This document shows, in pieces, positions 1-17,900 of a stretch of 64,000 bases of DNA. Source of the stretch: Prochilodus magdalenae (lineage: Eukaryota > Chordata > Actinopteri > Characiformes > Prochilodontidae); NCBI GenBank assembly GCA_024036415.1, contig JAMWET010000756.1, positions 1-64,000 of the forward strand. The letters run 5' to 3'. The stretch's first letter is position 1. Each line of letters starts with the position of its first letter. The notes beneath the pieces were generated by a model, which saw only the letters and a list, made by a program, of their open reading frames with translations, searched no databases and had not been told where the DNA came from. The position numbers and the translations under genes were made by a program.

Positions 1-700
1 GACGGTCCTGCCACTGTGGGGGGGGTGCGTCTACAGTAGTTAGACGGTGAGGATAATGTTTTTGCTCTGTGCCATTCATCCGTGATCACAGGCTCTTCTG
101 CTTTCCGAAGGCTTCTTCTGTAATCCTTACAAATCCACCCCAAAAAGATGCCCCGTCTAATCAATGATGCTTGTACCGTTTTACTATAATTACAGAATAG
201 CAGAGTAGGAAAGTGCAGCTCCTCGCCTAAACCTGATACTCCAGCTACCGGGATTTCGGGGAATTCTGCCTCTTTCCTGCTCATGTGACGTCCACTTACT
301 GGCACTGCTAGCATCTTAGCTAAGTAAGACACTGTCTTAATGTGAGACACACGTGTCAGTGTGACACGACCTTATCATCTCTCCCAGGCTAACGGACATT
401 AACCAGACACAGCGAGCTGCCTATTAGTGAGATCAGCGTTTTACGTTAGCAAGCACTAGCCTGTCTGCTAATGTCAACAAACCACACACAGCCACAAAAC
501 AAACAGCTGTATGTTTATGAAATGTGGAATAAGACCAAGCTCTGATACAGGAGGGAGATTAATGCTAATGTTAAATTACGTCCTGCATTAGGATTAACTG
601 ATATAGGTCCTTGCAGTTGCGTAAGTCAGCACCCGTTGTATATGACAGTCGGTTATAGCTGCACAGCTAGCAGCAGCACATCATGCAGCCCATGCACATT
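1..700. other. No recognisable gene
   Basis: The first 700 bases show no long open frame, no repeat array and no coding pattern that I recognise. The sequence is of mixed composition. It could be intron or intergenic DNA of the gene whose candidate exon lies just to the right (708-761, minus strand). Confidence 0.4.
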
Positions 701-707
701 TGCTTAC

Positions 708-761
708 CTCATATTGGTTTTTAACGCCAGCACGATAACGCGTGTAACGGAGGGACATCAT
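708..761 (-). CDS. Candidate first coding exon, unidentified gene
   Basis: On the minus strand an ATG-ATG pair at 761 opens an 18-codon frame (begins MMSLRYTRYRAG) that runs straight into a strong splice donor, GAG|GTAAGC, with the exon ending at 708 in phase 0. Any further exons would lie to the left of the window. I do not recognise the peptide. In mammals DEF8 follows TUBB3, but this peptide does not resemble the start of DEF8 as I know it. The evidence is only start codon, open frame and donor, so this may be chance. Confidence 0.2.
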
Positions 762-974
762 TTATGCGATATGCTACAAGAGGATTAGTGTTGGACCTCC
801 ATATTTACACTGAGATGACAACTCCACCAGAAATCTTAAATAACGTTACATTTTTTGTGCACCGATTTTCCCCCAAGTCACGCGAGCTGTAGACAACTCC
901 CGGCCGCTGTGCTGGTCCGTGTACAGTGGACCCCTGGTGTGTACAGAGAGTAAAATAAACTTCTCTGCCTGCAG

Positions 975-1042
975 ACACTGAACACTGATGGAGGACGGGC
1001 GACCAACACAAGCTGTCCAGCAGCAGGCGAGTTATCAACAAG
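975..1042 (+). CDS. Candidate plus-strand exon, unidentified gene
   Basis: A pyrimidine-rich acceptor-like stretch ending in CAG at 974 and a strong donor, CAAG|GTAAGG, after 1042 bracket 68 bases. Within it an ATG at 988 opens a frame beginning MEDGRPTQAV that stays open to the donor. It could be an internal exon or a first coding exon starting at 988. I recognise no family, and no following exon is evident on this strand before the minisatellite. It lies about 220 bases from the divergent candidate exon at 708-761. Confidence 0.2.
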
Positions 1043-1141
1043 GTAAGGTGGACAGTAAGCACCTACAGTAAATAAACAATACCTGCTCATTGGTAACCGG
1101 GGTAAAGCATAACCCATGGTATAGGACAGTTTGTCTTATTT

Positions 1142-1160
1142 TTCTTTTTTTTTTTTTTTT
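1142..1160. repeat. Poly-T tract
   Basis: A run of about 18 T broken once near its start. It may be the poly-A tail of an inserted element on the minus strand, or simple slippage. Confidence 0.6.
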
Positions 1161-1279
1161 TGTTCTAAATCCTGAAGTTTGTAACAAGAGTCTGCATAGC
1201 ACTTAATAAAAACACATTTATTTTCAAATATACTTGAGCTATGACAAATCCTTATTGCTTTATACAGCTAATTCATCAA

Positions 1280-1390
1280 CCTAATTCCAGCCATCACCTG
1301 TTCCAGCGATCAAGACAACCAGGCTACAGAACAGCTTCTTCCCACATGCCATCACACTCATGAACAGCTAAACATTACAATGCACATTAC
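1280..1390 (+). mobile_element. LINE 3'-end fragment (L2/CR1-like)
   Basis: The words 'ACAGCTTCTTCCC' and 'CATCACACTCATGAACAGC' match the reading typical of the end of ORF2 in fish L2-type LINEs (…NSFFP.A…LLN). The fragment is followed at once by the 44-bp minisatellite, whose unit probably arose from the sequence downstream of this LINE end. Family assignment is from memory of the protein pattern and is tentative. Confidence 0.45.
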
Positions 1391-3350
1391 AATCCACACT
1401 GCTCTTATTTCTCTAGAACCACATTAACACATACAATCCACACTGCTCTTATTTCTCTAGAACCACATTAACACATACAATCCACACTGCTCTTATTTGT
1501 CTAGAACCACATTAACACATACAATCCCCACTGCTCTTATTTGTCTAGAACCACATTAACACATACAATCCACACCGCTCTTATTTCTCTAGAACCACAT
1601 TAACACATACAATCCACACTGCTCTTATTTATCTAGAACCACATTAACACATACAATCCCCACTGCTCTTATTTGTCTAGAACCACATTAACACATACAA
1701 TCCACACCGCTCTTATTTCTCTAGAACCACATTAACACATACAATCCACACTGCTCTTATTTCTCTAGAACCACATTAACACATACAATCCACACTGCTC
1801 TTATTTCTATAGAACCACATTAACACATACAATCCACACTGCTCTTATTTGTCTAGAACCACATTAACACATACAATCAACACTGCTCTTATTTCTCTAG
1901 AACCACATTAACACATACAATCCGCACTGCTCTTATTTGTCTAGAACCACATTAACACATACAATCAACAATGCTCTTATTTCTCTAGAACCACATTAAC
2001 ACATACAATCCACACTGCTCTTATTTTATCTAGAACCACATTAACACATACAATCCCCACTGCTGCCTTCTTATTTGTCTAGAACCACATAACACACATA
2101 CAATCCACACCGCCTCTTATTTCTCTAGAACCACATTTAACACCTACAATCCACACTGCTCTTATTTTCTCTAGAACCACATTAACACATACAATCCACA
2201 CTGCTCTTATTTGTCTAGAACCACATTAACACATACAATCCGCACACTGCTCTTATTTGTCTAGACAACCACATTAACACATTACAATTCCACACTCGCT
2301 GCTCTTATTTGTCTAGAACCACATTAACACATACAATCCGCACTGCTCTTATTTGTCTAGAACCACATTAACACATACAATCAACAATGCTCTTATTTCT
2401 CTAGAACCACATTAACACATACAATCCACACTGCTCTTATTTATCTAGAACCACATTAACACATACAATCCCCACTGCTCTTATTTGTCTAGAACCACAT
2501 TAACACATACAATCCACACCGCTCTTATTTCTCTAGAACCACATTAACACATACAATCCACACTGCTCTTATTTCTCTAGAACCACATTAACACATACAA
2601 TCCACACTGCTCTTATTTCTATAGAACCACATTAACACATACAATCCACACTGCTCTTATTTGTCTAGAACCACATTAACACATACAATCAACACTGCTC
2701 TTATTTCTCTAGAACCACATTAACACATACAATCCGCACTGCTCTTATTTGTCTAGAACCACATTAACACATACAATCAACAATGCTCTTATTTCTCTAG
2801 AACCACATTAACACATACAATCCACACTGCTCTTATTTATCTAGAACCACATTAACACATACAATCCCCACTGCTCTTATTTGTCTAGAACCACATTAAC
2901 ACATACAATCCACACCGCTCTTATTTCTCTAGAACCACATTAACACATACAATCCACACTGCTCTTATTTCTCTAGAACCACATTAACACATACAATCCA
3001 CACTGCTCTTATTTCTCTAGAACCACATTAACACATACAATCCACACTGCTCTTATTTGTCTAGAACCACATTAACACATACAATCAACACTGCTCTTAT
3101 TTCTCTAGAACCACATTAACACATACAATCCCCACTGCTCTTATTTGTCTAGAACCACATTAACACATACAATCCCCACTGCTCTTATATGTCTAGAACG
3201 ACATTAACACATACAATCCACACTGCTCTTATTTCTCTAGAACCACATTAACACATACAATCAACACTGCTCTTATTTATCTAGAACCACATTAACACAT
3301 ACAATCCACACTGCTCTTATTTGTCTAGAACTACATTAACACATACAATC
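1390..3350. repeat. 44-bp minisatellite with 396-bp higher-order units
   Basis: About 44 tandem copies of a 44-bp unit containing 'CTCTTATTT' N 'TCTAGAACC' and 'ATTAACACATACAATC'. Unit variants recur in a fixed order of nine. For example the variant with 'TTTATCTAG' recurs at 1631, 2028, 2443 and 2839; the last spacing is exactly 396 = 9 x 44. The array is therefore organised in higher-order repeats. Between about 2020 and 2300 the units carry many small insertions not seen elsewhere. There are no unique spacers, so this is not CRISPR-like. Confidence 0.95.
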
Positions 3351-3745
3351 CATATTTGGGACACTTTTCTCACTTCCTGGTCTTGCTGTACTGCACGTTA
3401 CCTTATTTGTCTTAGTAACAGTTTCACACAACAGACCATCCTCTGTGCTGTATGTCTCCTGGTGTTTCTTCTTCTTTGTCTGGACTGCTGAACTCAGAAC
3501 TTTAATATAAATATACAACTCCACACAATTTAAGGTTTACATGTATGTAAGGTATTGTGTTGTATGGGGGGGCGGGAGAGGGTGGGGGGTGCATGTAGGA
3601 ATGTGTGTTTTGAACTGTGTGAAAATGTGTTTTGTACTGTATGTAATGTTGTGCACTTTGAGCTAATATAACCAAAGACATGTGTGAGCCAAAAAAACTA
3701 ATTTTTTCCTTTGATCATTCTGAACTGCACCAAGGTATACTTCCC
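3350..3745. other. No recognisable gene
   Basis: Non-repetitive sequence between the minisatellite and the ATAAT array. It has a G-rich patch at about 3566-3590 and no supported coding frame. Confidence 0.4.
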
Positions 3746-3905
3746 ATAATAATGTATAATATAATATAATAATGTATAATATAATATAACATAATATAAT
3801 ATAATATAGTATAATATAATATAATATAATGTAATATAATATAATATAATATAATATAATATAATATAATATAATATAATATAATATAATATAATATAAT
3901 AAATG
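3746..3905. repeat. (ATAAT)n microsatellite
   Basis: About 160 bases of a 5-base ATAAT repeat with a few interruptions (GTATAAT, ACATAAT). The open frames across it (YIILYYIILYY…) are repeat artefacts. A second AT-rich stretch follows at 4018-4082. Confidence 0.95.
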
Positions 3906-4329
3906 TATAATTTGTATTGTTAAGTATGTGTGGGTATGGACTGTACATTTCCAAATCATCATATATTCAATTCATTAGAACTACCTCCTTGTTTTTACAC
4001 TTAGTGTCCATTTATTATATAGATGTATATATTATATATTATATATATTATTATATATTACATATATTATATTATATATATATTTATTTCCAGCAGCACT
4101 GCTGTGTCTGATCCACTCATATGTTAAGTGCAGCTGGTAATATGAACAATGAGTGTAGATACATGGAGGTGGTTTTAATATCATGGCTGATTGGTGTCTA
4201 TCACCACTACACTAAACAGATGTATACGGATATCTGAGTAGGTGGGTGTATTCTGCTTTGTAAGGGATCCCTAACCCAATACGAGCTTTAATTAGGAGAT
4301 CTAAAGCTGATAACGTATCAAGTGTTTGA

Positions 4330-5060
4330 GAAAGATGAATATTCCTCAGATGAATCTAAAAATGAGGGGATCTTTAAAAAAATTGTTGAAGCAGAAGATG
4401 TCTTATTAGAGCTGATGGTTTCTAGTAGGCATACTTGTTGAAAACTGATGGGACGGTGAGGTTAACAGAGAGAGCAGCAAACATGTGTAGAATGTTAGAA
4501 CAAGAACAGTGGAAGGTCAAGAACAAGACAATAGACAAAGCCAGAGAGACAGCTAAAGAAACTGTCCAAAGCAGAGAAGCTGAAAGAAAGAATGAGATGA
4601 TGCAGATGATCAATTGGAACTCATGAAACGTTTGCAGATTCTGGAATGCAATAATCAGAAGCTAATAGATCAGCTATTAAAAAAAGGAAGATGTAATAGA
4701 TCATGAAGAAGAGAGGACCAGAGCAGAAGAGATTAAGAGTCCTAAAAAAAAATAGGCCTTGAGAAAACAAAAAGACGATTAGTTGAAAGATGATGAGCAA
4801 ACTGACAGAATAAGTCAAGAGTAGACAATATGATGCTATCGGCCATTCCTGTTATGGCCGTGAGTGGTGGAGGAAAAGGAAGAGAAGAAGTGCTTGAATC
4901 CAGAATGAGAATGTGTCAAAGAGAGAAAAGAAACAATAGAAGATCATAAAAAGCAGAAAAAGGCAGAAGGGGAAAAGGGCAAAAGAGGAGCAGAATGTCA
5001 TGAACAACAAGAGTAAAAGGAAAAAGAGGAAGAAGACATGATGAGGAGGCTGGAAAAAAG
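4330..5060 (+). pseudogene. Degenerate Lys/Glu-rich coiled-coil coding remnant
   Basis: The plus strand keeps a protein-like, highly charged, heptad-rich composition over about 700 bases. A 63-codon open frame at 4435-4626 (…EQEQWKVKNKTIDKARETAK-type) is followed, in shifting frames and with stops, by more K/E/R-rich stretches such as ERTRAEEIK and KKQKKAEGEKGK. This is what a decayed coiled-coil tail looks like. Fish GIMAP-like GTPases have such tails, but no GTPase motif is visible, so the family is open. Confidence 0.35.
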
Positions 5061-5099
5061 ATCAAACTAACACTCTAATAAAAGCAGGATATATGAGTT

Positions 5100-7960
5100 T
5101 CAGACACATCACCTGTAGAAATGTATAACTGCACACAACATGCAGAACAACCTTCTACACCTTCATCAGTGTAATATGATTTTGCTTTTGAGACCTGAAC
5201 ATCGAGCAGGTATTCCTTCTAAACCTGTGCGCACGACGTTAATGTGTAAAGACATGTCACTTTTTTCTGTAAACTGCATGCACACCATAATTTAGCATCT
5301 CTCTATTCTCTTTCTTTCCAGTGATACTTCTTACAGTTAAGAAAAAATAAATTAAGTGAAAATTAATGTTTTTGTCAAAAATGTTGATTTTCTTGTGTGT
5401 GTTGAATGGGACTGAGAGTTTTTGTGGTAATACTGGAGAAAAGGTTGTGGAGCTTTTTACCGTATCTGTAGGTAAATTTGTCCATTATTGTAACAGTACA
5501 GCTAATAACTACGACAAGGGAGACTGACACAGATGTTCACCATGGATCAGAGAATTTCTAGTGAAGAGAACCATAGAAGACATGATCTTTGGGATAACAA
5601 TAGCCACAAGAGGGCACTCATAGCAGTCCAAATTGAACCGGATGCCTGGGGAGCTCTTTGTCCAAAACTGCATTTTGCACATTGTTAATGTCTAAAGCAG
5701 TAAATATGAACTACACAAACTAGATGTAACATTTACATGTTGACTAGATGTGACATTCCTTACAAACACACTTGAGTAGAAGTAAATCTATTATTATTTA
5801 AAATAATAATGAGTGTAGACTGTTTTACTCCCCTAACCAAACAGCATTAAGTAGCTGCAGTGCAAAATTCTGGGGCCCTCTGCACAAATGAGCCTGGCAA
5901 CACTGGAGGGCTGGGCAATACTGCTGAATGCAACTGATCTGATACCAAGTCGTAACCAGTGCTGACACTGATATATTTAAAAGAGGTTAAAATGGTACTT
6001 AGGTGTGTAAAAAGGTATGCCCTTATTGTTATTATTTCATGAAAAAGCTAAATGATGTGCCGTTTCTCAGCCATTATGTCACTGAAGATTGTTGTGTTTT
6101 GAATGAGCACTAAAATGTACCCTTTCACCCTTGCTTCTGAGAAACTGAAGGACTCAACTTGTGACGATCAGTCATTCTCAGTCCCTCAGATGGAGCAGAA
6201 AAACATTCAAAACATGTGAGATGATGCAGCACTGAAGTTCCCAAAGTAATGTACATTCTAATGTTTTAAAACATTGTAAACAAACCTTTAAACATGTCAC
6301 TTGATTGAACGTCTGATTGAGCTCTGAAGATGAAACTAGTGAGGTCCCTCCTACCTCAGCTGCACCCTTGTGTTGTGTGTGATGTACAGTGAGACAACAG
6401 AAGCACAGTCATGTCTATGCAGCACCTTGATTTACTGCATCGTTTTTTCATTATCATCCTAACAAAGGTACATAGAGGCTTTCCATTCCGGTTCGTGCAC
6501 CCAATTTTAAACCGCTCAGCGCGTTTCCATCAAATATAAATAGTTGCTCCCAGCTGGAACCAGAATGGTAGGTTTTTCAGCACGAATCATGACGACATCC
6601 ATGGGCGTGTCAGTGGCGATAACCAATGGTCTGCTCATCACCAGTAGTTGATCCATGCTTGCTTTCTGGATAAGCATTTTCACTGAGGGCACACTGAAGC
6701 TGGTACGTGTCCGTGAGGATCTGTATATCAGGGGATTTGGAGGCCTTTTAACCATTGATCTGTTCCTGCATCTAAATGGCCCAGCAGTAATGCAGCCCTG
6801 AATGATTTAACAGCCATTTCACTTTATTACAGGAAATTAGTCCGGTAATGTGATTCATGTGCTGTGGCTAGGTAAATACCTTTTAGCATCCCGAGTGCTA
6901 GAATCCCTTCCTGAGTTCAACATAATGCAGACCAAAAAGTTAGAGGAACAGCAGAACGTCCTGAATATACTGAGGTTAACTGATGAGCTGTAAGTGGATG
7001 AGAGCATGTAAGATCAAGATGATGAAGAAGAGCATGATGGATGCATTTGGTGAAGCCTTTATAGGGACTGCAGTTTACTGTGTGATAGAACAGACTGAAC
7101 TTATTGGTTAACACACGTTTTCTTCTTGCACATGAGCAGGAAGATGCTACCAGGAATGTAGCTCTTGGAAATAAGCCTGTCCATTGAGGACACCAGATAT
7201 CAAAAGATTTCAGAAGGGTCAGAGTGCTTATCAAAGCCTGCTCTGTTTGGCCATCTACTTCGTAGGCTGTGCAAACTGCTGTGGTGTCAGCATGTGATCT
7301 TTCTAACTGCTCTACTTTGTCACTGCCGAAAGAGAGAGGGGAAGGGGTTCTTTGAAAAAGTGTTCCCTCTTCTCACTGTGTTCTTCATTTATGCTCTGCC
7401 TGAGGTGCATGTCAGCCTCCAGGGACAGCTGTTATATTTAAGCGCCATCTAGGGCAGTCATGCAGTGGTGGCCTTTTTAATGAAACACTGTATTAACTCT
7501 ATTAAAGAAATCTTCAGTTGCCTCCATTACTAACCAGCAAATGCATCAGAAAATGAAGAAACGAGAAATAGTTGCTCAGGGCATTTAAGTATCATGGACT
7601 TGCTGTGGAAAATCATTACTAAAATGATGCTTTTGTGATGCAATGTTCCTATGACGTTACTTATTTGGAATCAGGGTATTGTAAGTGTTGTAAAGAATTT
7701 AATTCAACCTAATGAGAGCTGTAAAACAACATGATGTGGAGTTTCCAGGTAGAAAAGTGTGTTGGTGTGTCTCTGCACACCACCTTTCACATGCTTGGAA
7801 AATAAATGTATTATTAAATTATTAACTCTCTAAATTTAGATATTTGTTATCAATGTTGGGCTTTTTCCCTTTTTCTGAATAGCTTGTACCTACCGCTGCT
7901 ACAAAAGATGCTTTACTATTTTACCTGGAAAAATTCACCGCTAAAGGCATATGGTTCACT
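5100..7960. other. Intergenic, 3' flank of tubb3
   Basis: No gene is supported. One minus-strand open frame at 6516-6755 (79 codons) has a protein-like composition but matches nothing I know (see findings). The rest shows stops in all frames. Confidence 0.4.
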
Positions 7961-7971
7961 TGAAACATGTC

Positions 7972-7977
7972 TTTATT
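7972..7977 (-). terminator. tubb3 polyadenylation signal AATAAA
   Basis: TTTATT on the plus strand reads AATAAA on the minus strand, about 240 bases past the tubb3 stop codon. It gives a compact 3' UTR. It is the first canonical signal that I see downstream of the gene. Confidence 0.55.
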
Positions 7978-8215
7978 TAAGTTTAGTCAGTGGACAATAC
8001 TGTCAACAACAAATACAGTATAATAAAGAAGCCATTATGGCACAGTAAAGGGAACTACTGTTTTTGGACTGGCACTAATGGTTAATATGAAGGTTAAACT
8101 ACCAGTAAGAGAGAGATTAGACTGTGATATTGTAGCTGGCAGCACACTTGGTCGGGCTGTAGAGCAGTTGGTGTATATGGGGTGGGTAGTTTTTGTTACT
8201 TCTGGACTGGTTTCT

Positions 8216-13934
<5,719 letters not shown>

Positions 13935-14028
13935 CCTGTCCTGTTTCGTCCAGCGAGTGTCCGTGAAATGGTAAGCGTGCGTCCTCCTCCAAGTCGCCGG
14001 CAGAAGGCTCGACCGGTCCAGACCAGGC

Positions 14029-14036
14029 TTTTTATA
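14029..14036 (-). promoter_or_regulatory. tubb3 TATA box
   Basis: On the minus strand the sequence reads GGTATAAAAAGCC, a good TATA box, about 100 bases upstream of the tubb3 ATG. This predicts a transcription start near 14000 and a short 5' UTR. The surrounding 200 bases are GC-rich, in contrast to the flanks. Confidence 0.65.
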
Positions 14037-14099
14037 CCGCACTCCTAGAGACTTTACCGCACCGTCTACCAGAGAGAGAGGGGGATGCGGTGACGTCAC

Positions 14100-17085
14100 C
14101 CAGTGCCGGCCAATCCGATAGCGCGGAGAAAACGGTCGTCTGAGTCTTTTGGTACCAGACAGAGCAGCAACATCAGCACCACTGCGTTATGAACAATACC
14201 CCATCAGCATATAGATAGGCTGTGTGGTGTCTAGGGCTATGACTGATGTCTGAGGATGAATAAAGATACAGCCAGTTCTCCTGGAGTTAGTGTTTCACTG
14301 GGTTGCTTCTCACTAGGGTGATCAAAGCTCTGTCATGAGGTACACCTACAAATGTGTGATGAAGTCACAAAGCTAATATGCAGAATGGTTAGTTTGCCCT
14401 CTATAAAGACTAGCCTCCAATGTACTTTTACAGTACTCTTCCGTGCTGTCTCCATTAGGCCGTACTGGTTGTTTGTGCACAGCCCTATTTTCTCCACCTC
14501 AACATCCTCCTCGCTCCACATACTGCTGAGTGAACAAGCCCTGATTTCAGCACTTCATACTCTCCCAGTCCCAGCCCTCTTGGTCAATTTGTTGCTCACA
14601 GCAGCTCTCTGAATGGAGGTATGTGTGACTCAGGACAGTAGGTACAAGTTCTGTACAACACTCACTGCAGAGGCAGCATGGCGGTGGTGGGACAACAAAA
14701 GAGAAAAATCCCTGACTCACTGTGACCCCACCCACACTCAAACAGCTTATTGGGATTTGAGTGGGATCTGATATCAGATTCTTTACATGCTAGAAGAGAG
14801 GGATAAAAAAGAAGAAAAGATAACAAATAAATAAGTTCCATTTATTAGGAATGGAACTATTTAAATTCAGTAAAACTAGGGGGAAACGAACACGCGAGAC
14901 TGTATACAGTTTTTAAAGGTTCAGGAACACTTTCCCACGGGGAGCTGTTCATAACAATATGTGTCACCTACATTAGCTTGTCATGATAACGGACACAACC
15001 CTACATAAATGTTTATAAACACTTGTTCCAATATCTGTCATTCAGGTACGTGTGCCAAACAGCTAGCTAAAGTAGCCTTTCAGACAGATGATGCTCATTT
15101 GAAAAGCATTTCTAAACATTAATGTAGGGCTTTTTGCACAGGGGCGTCCGCTGTCATTAAGGCTACTTCAGCGAGCTTTTATCAAAACGGGCAAATGTAC
15201 CTGAATAACAAATATTGAAATGAGTGTTGATAAACATTGGTGTTGGGTTATTTCAGTTGCCATGGCTTGCTTATGTTGGTCTCATACAGCCTTATGAACA
15301 TCAGTATCATACAGCAAAGTGTTCTGCAAGATTCTCCTATTCATGGTCACTGATCAAAATTAGCTTTCCTATCTATTTCTATACTGGTTATAAATTGATT
15401 ACACATCTTTTTGCTTAATGACATACTAACTTCTTTATCTCGTAAAGTTAACCAGCATATTTATGATTCACCAGTTTGTGTTTGTCATTTGAGTGCCCAG
15501 CAGTTTCTGAGCAGTTATATTAAATCTTGTCTTCCGAATTGAAATCATAACAACCTTAAAGTACGTGCATTGTAACACCTCTAGTGTCTATTGCCCTCAT
15601 TCTGAAAGGAACCACTGGTTTTGCACACTCATGAGCTTGTTACTGCCCTAAGCATGATATATTGATCTTTGGTCTGGAGGACAGATGCAGCTGAGTGCTT
15701 AATTGAGCAGAGCTTTCAAAGGCTTAACAGACACAGATGGTGCCGCCCAAGAACACCCCATCTAGGCTACATTAGGGTGAGGACCCAGCCATTTAGAGTG
15801 TAATTGATGTATGTAAAGCAGATAAGATCTTGTTTTCTTTAAGAAAGCATTGTCATCTGGCCAAAAACTGCAGCCTTCGAATCAAACTGTCTCTAATGCT
15901 ACTGTTGATCATAATTCTAAATTCTTCTAAACTATAGAGCTGCATGAGCGTTTGTGTTATATATTAATGCTGCTGTTGAGTCTGCTGTCCTGGCCTTTTT
16001 AGATTTGAAGCATCTGTTTACAGCACAAGCTGTAAATCACTTGTGCTGAGTGGGATAAAATTGTCCATTAAGTGTTGCCATTAGCAGTCGATTATCCTTA
16101 ACCTTTATATGGCATAGCTTCACATCAGTGATACTGTCTTTGTCATGTTGTGGTTTTACTGGCATAAGCAGTCCCAACAGCAAAATTTGTATGATATATA
16201 TATTTAACATTGAATCTCGACTTCATTATTGTGTTTAAAGCTGGTGCCACTTACACATTTACATGTGCACCCAGGGCGTACTACTGTTCTGAAGTCCCAG
16301 CTTCGTATTCCACTAATAATAAGAAGACACAGCACAAACAAGCTAAGGATATTACAGTAATTGCTGCCGTCATTGTACTAGCTTACCGTCGAGCACCAGA
16401 ACGTAATGATTAATGACCCTGAGGCCTGCAGAGAAATGACTAGACCAGCAACTGTGGACTGTTGCCCAGTGAAAACCTGTCGCTGCCCAGTGGCTGCAGC
16501 ACACTGAGAACCAAATGCAAATGACCACCACTGGCAGAGACAGGAGTCATAAAAAAAGCCCCTCAGAATTTACAACAAGACTTCTTTATTCAACATCAGA
16601 TTGCTACGATGCAGCTAAATGGAGCTATTGACATGATTTAGTTTCTACAGGCCCAAAGGTAATTTTAGAAAAACAGAATTATACACCTCCTTCACAAGCA
16701 CTACATATCCTATTTTGAATATACTGCATTAAAACTTGTGGTTTCTTTATTATTGTGTACTCTCTGTGTGTGAGTGTGTACTCCTGATATGATGATTGAC
16801 AGCAGTTATTAGCCACCATGCCAGTATGCAGAGTCACCATGCCAGTAAACAGTGTTTTAAAAGGGCATGCTTTGGCATAAGCACCACAGCGCCACCTGCT
16901 GGAAAAGTGGTTTGAATACAGAAGGCTTAGTTGCCTTTTGTGAATAAAGTGAGCTATAGTTCCCTCTAGTGGCCAAACTCAGAATAAGAATTTCTTTATC
17001 TTTGCCATGAATTAGTCTTGGTGAGAGCACACATGTATGATATGTAGCAGACCAGGCAAACACGCCGACTGTTAACAAGTGCTTC
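14100..17085. other. Intergenic, upstream of tubb3
   Basis: About 3 kb without a supported gene. All open frames are short and lack splice or family support. Around 16813-16850 a phrase 'CACCATGCCAGTA' occurs twice in close succession. Regulatory sequence for tubb3 may lie here but cannot be shown. Confidence 0.4.
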
Positions 17086-17089
17086 ACTT

Positions 17090-17900
17090 TTATGGGAACA
17101 GTACAACAAAGTACAATAAACAGAATAGGTAATAATAATAAGTATAATAAAGAGCTGGAAAGGAGCTATCACAGACGTATGAACATCAGCCCGTATACAT
17201 ACACTATATGGGTATTCTATACATGTGCAAGACAAGTCTGAGTGGGCATAGTAAGGTTTGCAGAATTATATAAACATTGGTAAATGTGAACATCTGTACA
17301 GCTGTGCAAACAAGCGTTATGTTACAGAGGTGGTGCTGCAGTAGAGTGAGATTCAGTTCACGTTTGAAGTTAGAAGTGTGAGGTAAGCACTGTGTAAGAG
17401 TGCTACAACTCTGGGGAAAAAGCTGTTCCTGTGTCTTGTAGTGCTGCCTTTGATGGTCTTGAATCTTCTATCAGAAATATGTGGCTGATAGAGGTGTTGT
17501 CCAGGATGAAAGTTGGGGGTGGGGTGGGGTCAGCTGTTGCAGATGTCCTGCAGTGTTGGCAATTTACATCCAATGAGCTGTTCTACTGTCCTGATGATGA
17601 ACTGGAGTCTGGCTTGTTCGTGTGAACTGAAAACAGATGGTTAGGGTTGATGTGAGGATGGACTCGATGTTTAGTGAATCATTGGATCATCAGGGCTCAT
17701 GGCAGATTGAATTTGTTTAGCTGTGTCAGGATGAGCATTGTGTACTAGCTATGGAGAGTGTGTTCCTCAGCCACTTCAGGTCCCGGGATAGGGTGGTGCC
17801 TGAGAATCTTCACAGTATGAAGTGTTTAACTTCCACGTAGCAATTAGTCTTAGCTTGATGCTCTCCCACTCTGCCATTCCTTTACATCCACCAACACTAC
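17090..17900 (-). mobile_element. LINE fragment, L2/CR1-type, ORF2 C-terminus and 3' end
   Basis: Read on the minus strand, broken frames give the C-terminal pattern of fish L2-type reverse transcriptase ORF2: KFLGTTLSRDLKW, then ESILTSTLTIC, then LPTLQDI, then RNSFFPRVVALLHSA. These motifs occur in the right order over about 800 bases, with stops and frameshifts between them, so it is a dead 5'-truncated copy. The 3' end is near 17090. Confidence 0.65.

Noticed and set aside
1390..3350. CRISPR-like array
   Set aside because: The whole 44-bp unit repeats, with no unique spacers, in a eukaryotic genome. It is a minisatellite.
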